A stretch of DNA of 64,000 nt, taken from positions 1 to 64,000 of the forward strand of contig DATKRH010000242.1 in assembly GCA_035532295.1 (NCBI GenBank), in the 5' to 3' direction. Positions 63,548 to 64,000 of the stretch are shown piece after piece. Made by a program: the position numbers and the translations under genes. Origin of the DNA: DASUBV01 sp035532295 (GTDB taxonomy: Bacteria; Actinomycetota; Actinomycetes; Streptosporangiales; Streptosporangiaceae). The notes under the pieces were generated by a model. That model was not told the origin of the DNA. It searched no databases and saw nothing but the letters and a program-made list of their open reading frames with translations. Position 1 is the stretch's first letter. The number at the start of each line of letters is the position of its first letter.

Positions 63548-64000
63548 ATGTCCACCCTAGAGATCCGTGACTTGCACGCCAGCGTGACGGATGCGGCCGG
63601 CGAGGCCCGTGAGGTGCTCCGTGGCGTGAACCTGACGGTGTCCGCCGGGGAGACGCACGCCATCATGGGGCCGAACGGGTCGGGCAAGACCACCCTGGCC
63701 TACGCCATCGCCGGGCACCCCCGGTATCAGGTCACCCAGGGCTCGATCACGCTGGACGGCGAGGACGTCCTGACGATGAGCGTGGACGCCCGGGCCAGGG
63801 CCGGCCTGTTCCTCGCCATGCAGTACCCGGTCGAGGTGCCCGGCGTGTCGGTCGCCAACTTCCTGCGCACCGCGGTCACCGCCGTGCGCGGCGAGGCTCC
63901 CAAGCTGCGCGCGTTCGTCAAGGAGATGAACGCGGCGATGCAGGGCCTGGCCATGGACTCGGCGTTCGCCCAGCGCAACCTCAACGAGGGCTTCTCGGGC
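63548..64000 (+). CDS. sufC: Fe-S cluster assembly ATPase SufC (N-terminal part, cut by window edge)
   Basis: The first 151 residues are present: EIRDLHASV, Walker A MGPNGSGKTTLAYAIAGHP, and FLAMQYPVEVPGVSV, the SufC Q-loop region with its characteristic QYP. The frame is still open at NEGFSG, just before the ABC signature. SufC is the ATPase of the SufBCD complex. I chose ATG 63548 because the AGGAG run then has five bases of spacing; ATG 63545 would leave only two. Confidence 0.95.
   Translation, partial: MSTLEIRDLHASVTDAAGEAREVLRGVNLTVSAGETHAIMGPNGSGKTTLAYAIAGHPRYQVTQGSITLDGEDVLTMSVDARARAGLFLAMQYPVEVPGVSVANFLRTAVTAVRGEAPKLRAFVKEMNAAMQGLAMDSAFAQRNLNEGFSG

Overview
The window is high-GC chromosomal DNA from an actinobacterium (class Actinomycetes). 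The marker genes agree on this: whiA behind rapZ and yvcK, rbpA, an Lsr2-type nucleoid protein, a WhiB-like iron-sulfur regulator, opcA beside zwf, an assimilatory APS-type reductase and a SufR-led suf operon. GTG starts and 4-base ATGA/GTGA gene overlaps are frequent. The genus cannot be fixed from the sequence alone.

Layout. 1-2.8 kb (minus): a two-gene PHP/ABC-ATPase plus AlbA-type module, whose ATPase gene is cut by one in-frame amber codon. 3.0-11.9 kb (plus): uvrC-rapZ-yvcK-whiA, then gap-pgk-tpiA-secG and rbpA. 11.9-19.7 kb (minus): glutamate decarboxylase, the chain cysH-aidB-like-glgX-ribD-like, a 37-residue Cys-rich protein and a WhiB-like regulator. 20-25 kb: a conserved domain with a long disordered tail, lsr2, a strong hairpin region, an MscS channel, an acetate transporter and a two-RCK (TrkA-N) membrane protein. 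25.1-31.8 kb (minus): the pentose phosphate cluster tkt-tal-zwf-opcA-pgl. 31.9-38.1 kb: heme A synthase, a drug/metabolite exporter, an ABC-2 exporter pair, a Nudix hydrolase, a collapsed LuxR-family pseudogene and a serine carboxypeptidase. 38.1-45.2 kb: a polyamine/amine utilisation cluster (permease, glutamine-synthetase-like ligase, aldehyde dehydrogenase, SDR, gamma-glutamyl hydrolase) divergent from a FadR-type GntR regulator, with an inverted-repeat operator between them. 59.8-64 kb (plus): sufR-sufB-sufD-Rieske-sufC.

The most unusual part is 45.2-59.8 kb, an accessory island between the amine cluster and suf. It is bracketed by an IS256-type transposase remnant on the left and IS701-type transposase plus helicase (DUF1998-type) debris on the right. 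Its intact genes form a tight plus-strand operon: an unrecognised AT-rich gene, a thymidylate-synthase-like protein with an MtrA-like N-terminal domain, a HAD-fold hydrolase, a ParB-like protein, and a 1089-aa metallophosphoesterase that carries a second copy of the same ParB-like domain. Convergent to it lies a 1738-aa SEFIR/TIR-like, NACHT-type ATPase with about 20 WD40 repeats. A small two-helix membrane protein is divergent from that gene. I infer a nucleotide-centred conflict (immunity or signalling) system that I cannot match to a named system. The functional links are hypotheses from gene content.
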